Positions 63,457 through 64,000 of a DNA stretch of 64,000 bases are shown piece by piece. The position numbers and the translations under genes are program-made. The stretch is from NCBI RefSeq assembly GCF_001659605.2, contig NC_035178.2, positions 2,535,091 through 2,599,090 of the forward strand. Direction: 5' to 3'. Position 1 is the stretch's first letter, and each line of letters opens with the position of its first letter. The notes under the pieces are model-generated. The model worked only from the letters and a program-made list of their open reading frames with translations, had not been told where the DNA came from and made no database searches. This DNA comes from Manihot esculenta. Taxonomy: Eukaryota; Streptophyta; Magnoliopsida; Malpighiales; Euphorbiaceae.

Positions 63457-64000
63457 AGAAAAATTTATAATTTATTCTCTATATATTACCATTATTAATA
63501 AGTTAATTTTTATATTTTTAAAAATTTATTAAAACGATCATTTTTTTTTTCATCGATAAAATAGTTATTTTATCTATTTTTATTATTAAAAATATATCAA
63601 AAAACTTAATTATTTAATTCCTCCTCTTACTTCTCTTCTTTTTCTTTAATTTTTCTTCTTATTCTTTATTTTTCAAATTCCTCCTCTTACTCCTCTTCTT
63701 TTTCTTTAATTTTTCTTCTTATTCTTTTTTTTTTAAGATAAAGGAGAAGGAGATTTTTCTTCTTCGTTTTTCATCATTATTTTCTTCTCTTTTTTATTTT
63801 TTCTTTTTCTCTTTCATCATCATCATCTTTTTATTTTTTAAAGAGTTCATTTTTTAAAGAGGAGAAAGACTATTTCATTAAAAACAAAGAAAATGACAAG
63901 TACATTTTAATAAATATAAAAAAAGATAATAATGTTTTAATAAATTTTTAAAAATATAGGATTGACTTGTTATTAATAATAATATTCAATAACTGAGTTT
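63457..64000. mobile_element. MITE, family A copy 2, cut by the window edge
   Basis: The left arm starts near 63457 (GAAAAATTTATAATTTATT) and includes CCATTATTAATAAGTTAATT and TTATTAAAACGATC, as in the copy at 60702. The complementary arm (from about 63900) reads AAGATAATAATGTTTTAATA then GACTTGTTATTAATAATAAT and runs off the right end. The core holds two tandem copies of a polypyrimidine segment of about 56 bp (about 63619-63731) that begins TTCCTCCTCTTAC. Confidence 0.65.

Overview
The window is nuclear DNA from a flowering plant. The genes are eukaryotic, many have GT-AG introns, intergenic DNA is very AT-rich, and MITEs and a Ty3/gypsy LTR retrotransposon are present. The protein families are eudicot-like. 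Euphorbiaceae/Malpighiales (a cassava-like genome) is my best guess, but nothing in the sequence proves it.

Layout: (1) 12-3541 (+) is the 3' half of a leishmanolysin-like metallopeptidase gene running in from the left edge. (2) 3864-4654 is a MULE-like element with long terminal inverted repeats and a polypyrimidine core. (3) 5202-6196 (-) is a thaumatin-like PR-5 protein. (4) 9560-11173 (-) is an LPAT4/5-type lysophosphatidyl acyltransferase, with a 5' leader exon near 12.9 kb and a MITE in its leader intron. (5) 13-18 kb is AT-rich DNA holding a roughly 1.2-kb foldback repeat. (6) 19024-19710 (+) is an RNF5/RNF185-like membrane-anchored RING E3 ligase. (7) 26925-27992 (+) is GATL1/PARVUS. 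(8) 35880-38193 (-) is a decayed pentatricopeptide-repeat (PPR) pseudogene resembling At1g19290. (9) 38845-48394 is a complete LTR retrotransposon with 2.1-kb LTRs, a 5-bp target duplication and one uninterrupted 1648-codon gag-pol frame. (10) 49153-49698 (+) is a CML41-like calmodulin-like protein. (11) 50919-52865 (+) is a LYK4/LYK5-type LysM receptor pseudokinase. (12) 53582-59252 (-) is DA1, a LIM-domain, ubiquitin-activated peptidase spread over 11 coding exons that I reconstructed to 514 residues. (13) 60-64 kb is AT-rich DNA with two MITEs of one family, the second cut by the window edge.

The order thaumatin - (LPAT) - RING - GATL1 - PPR - (insert) - DA1 matches, from memory, Arabidopsis At1g19320-At1g19270. 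LPAT4 and further thaumatins lie in its duplicated segment around At1g75020-At1g75050. The window therefore looks like an ancestral gene block kept largely collinear. The retrotransposon, the CML41-like gene and the LysM receptor gene lie between the PPR remnant and DA1.

I found no clearly new biological system. The observations most worth following up are: an array of TTCGGCCGCCGAA near-palindromes in the LTRs; a sharply bounded divergent block between otherwise near-identical LTRs; an Asp-Pro-Gly protease site in gag-pol; possible captured exons in the MULE-like element; a possible overlapping upstream ORF in the LPAT leader; and a pentapeptide repeat in DA1.
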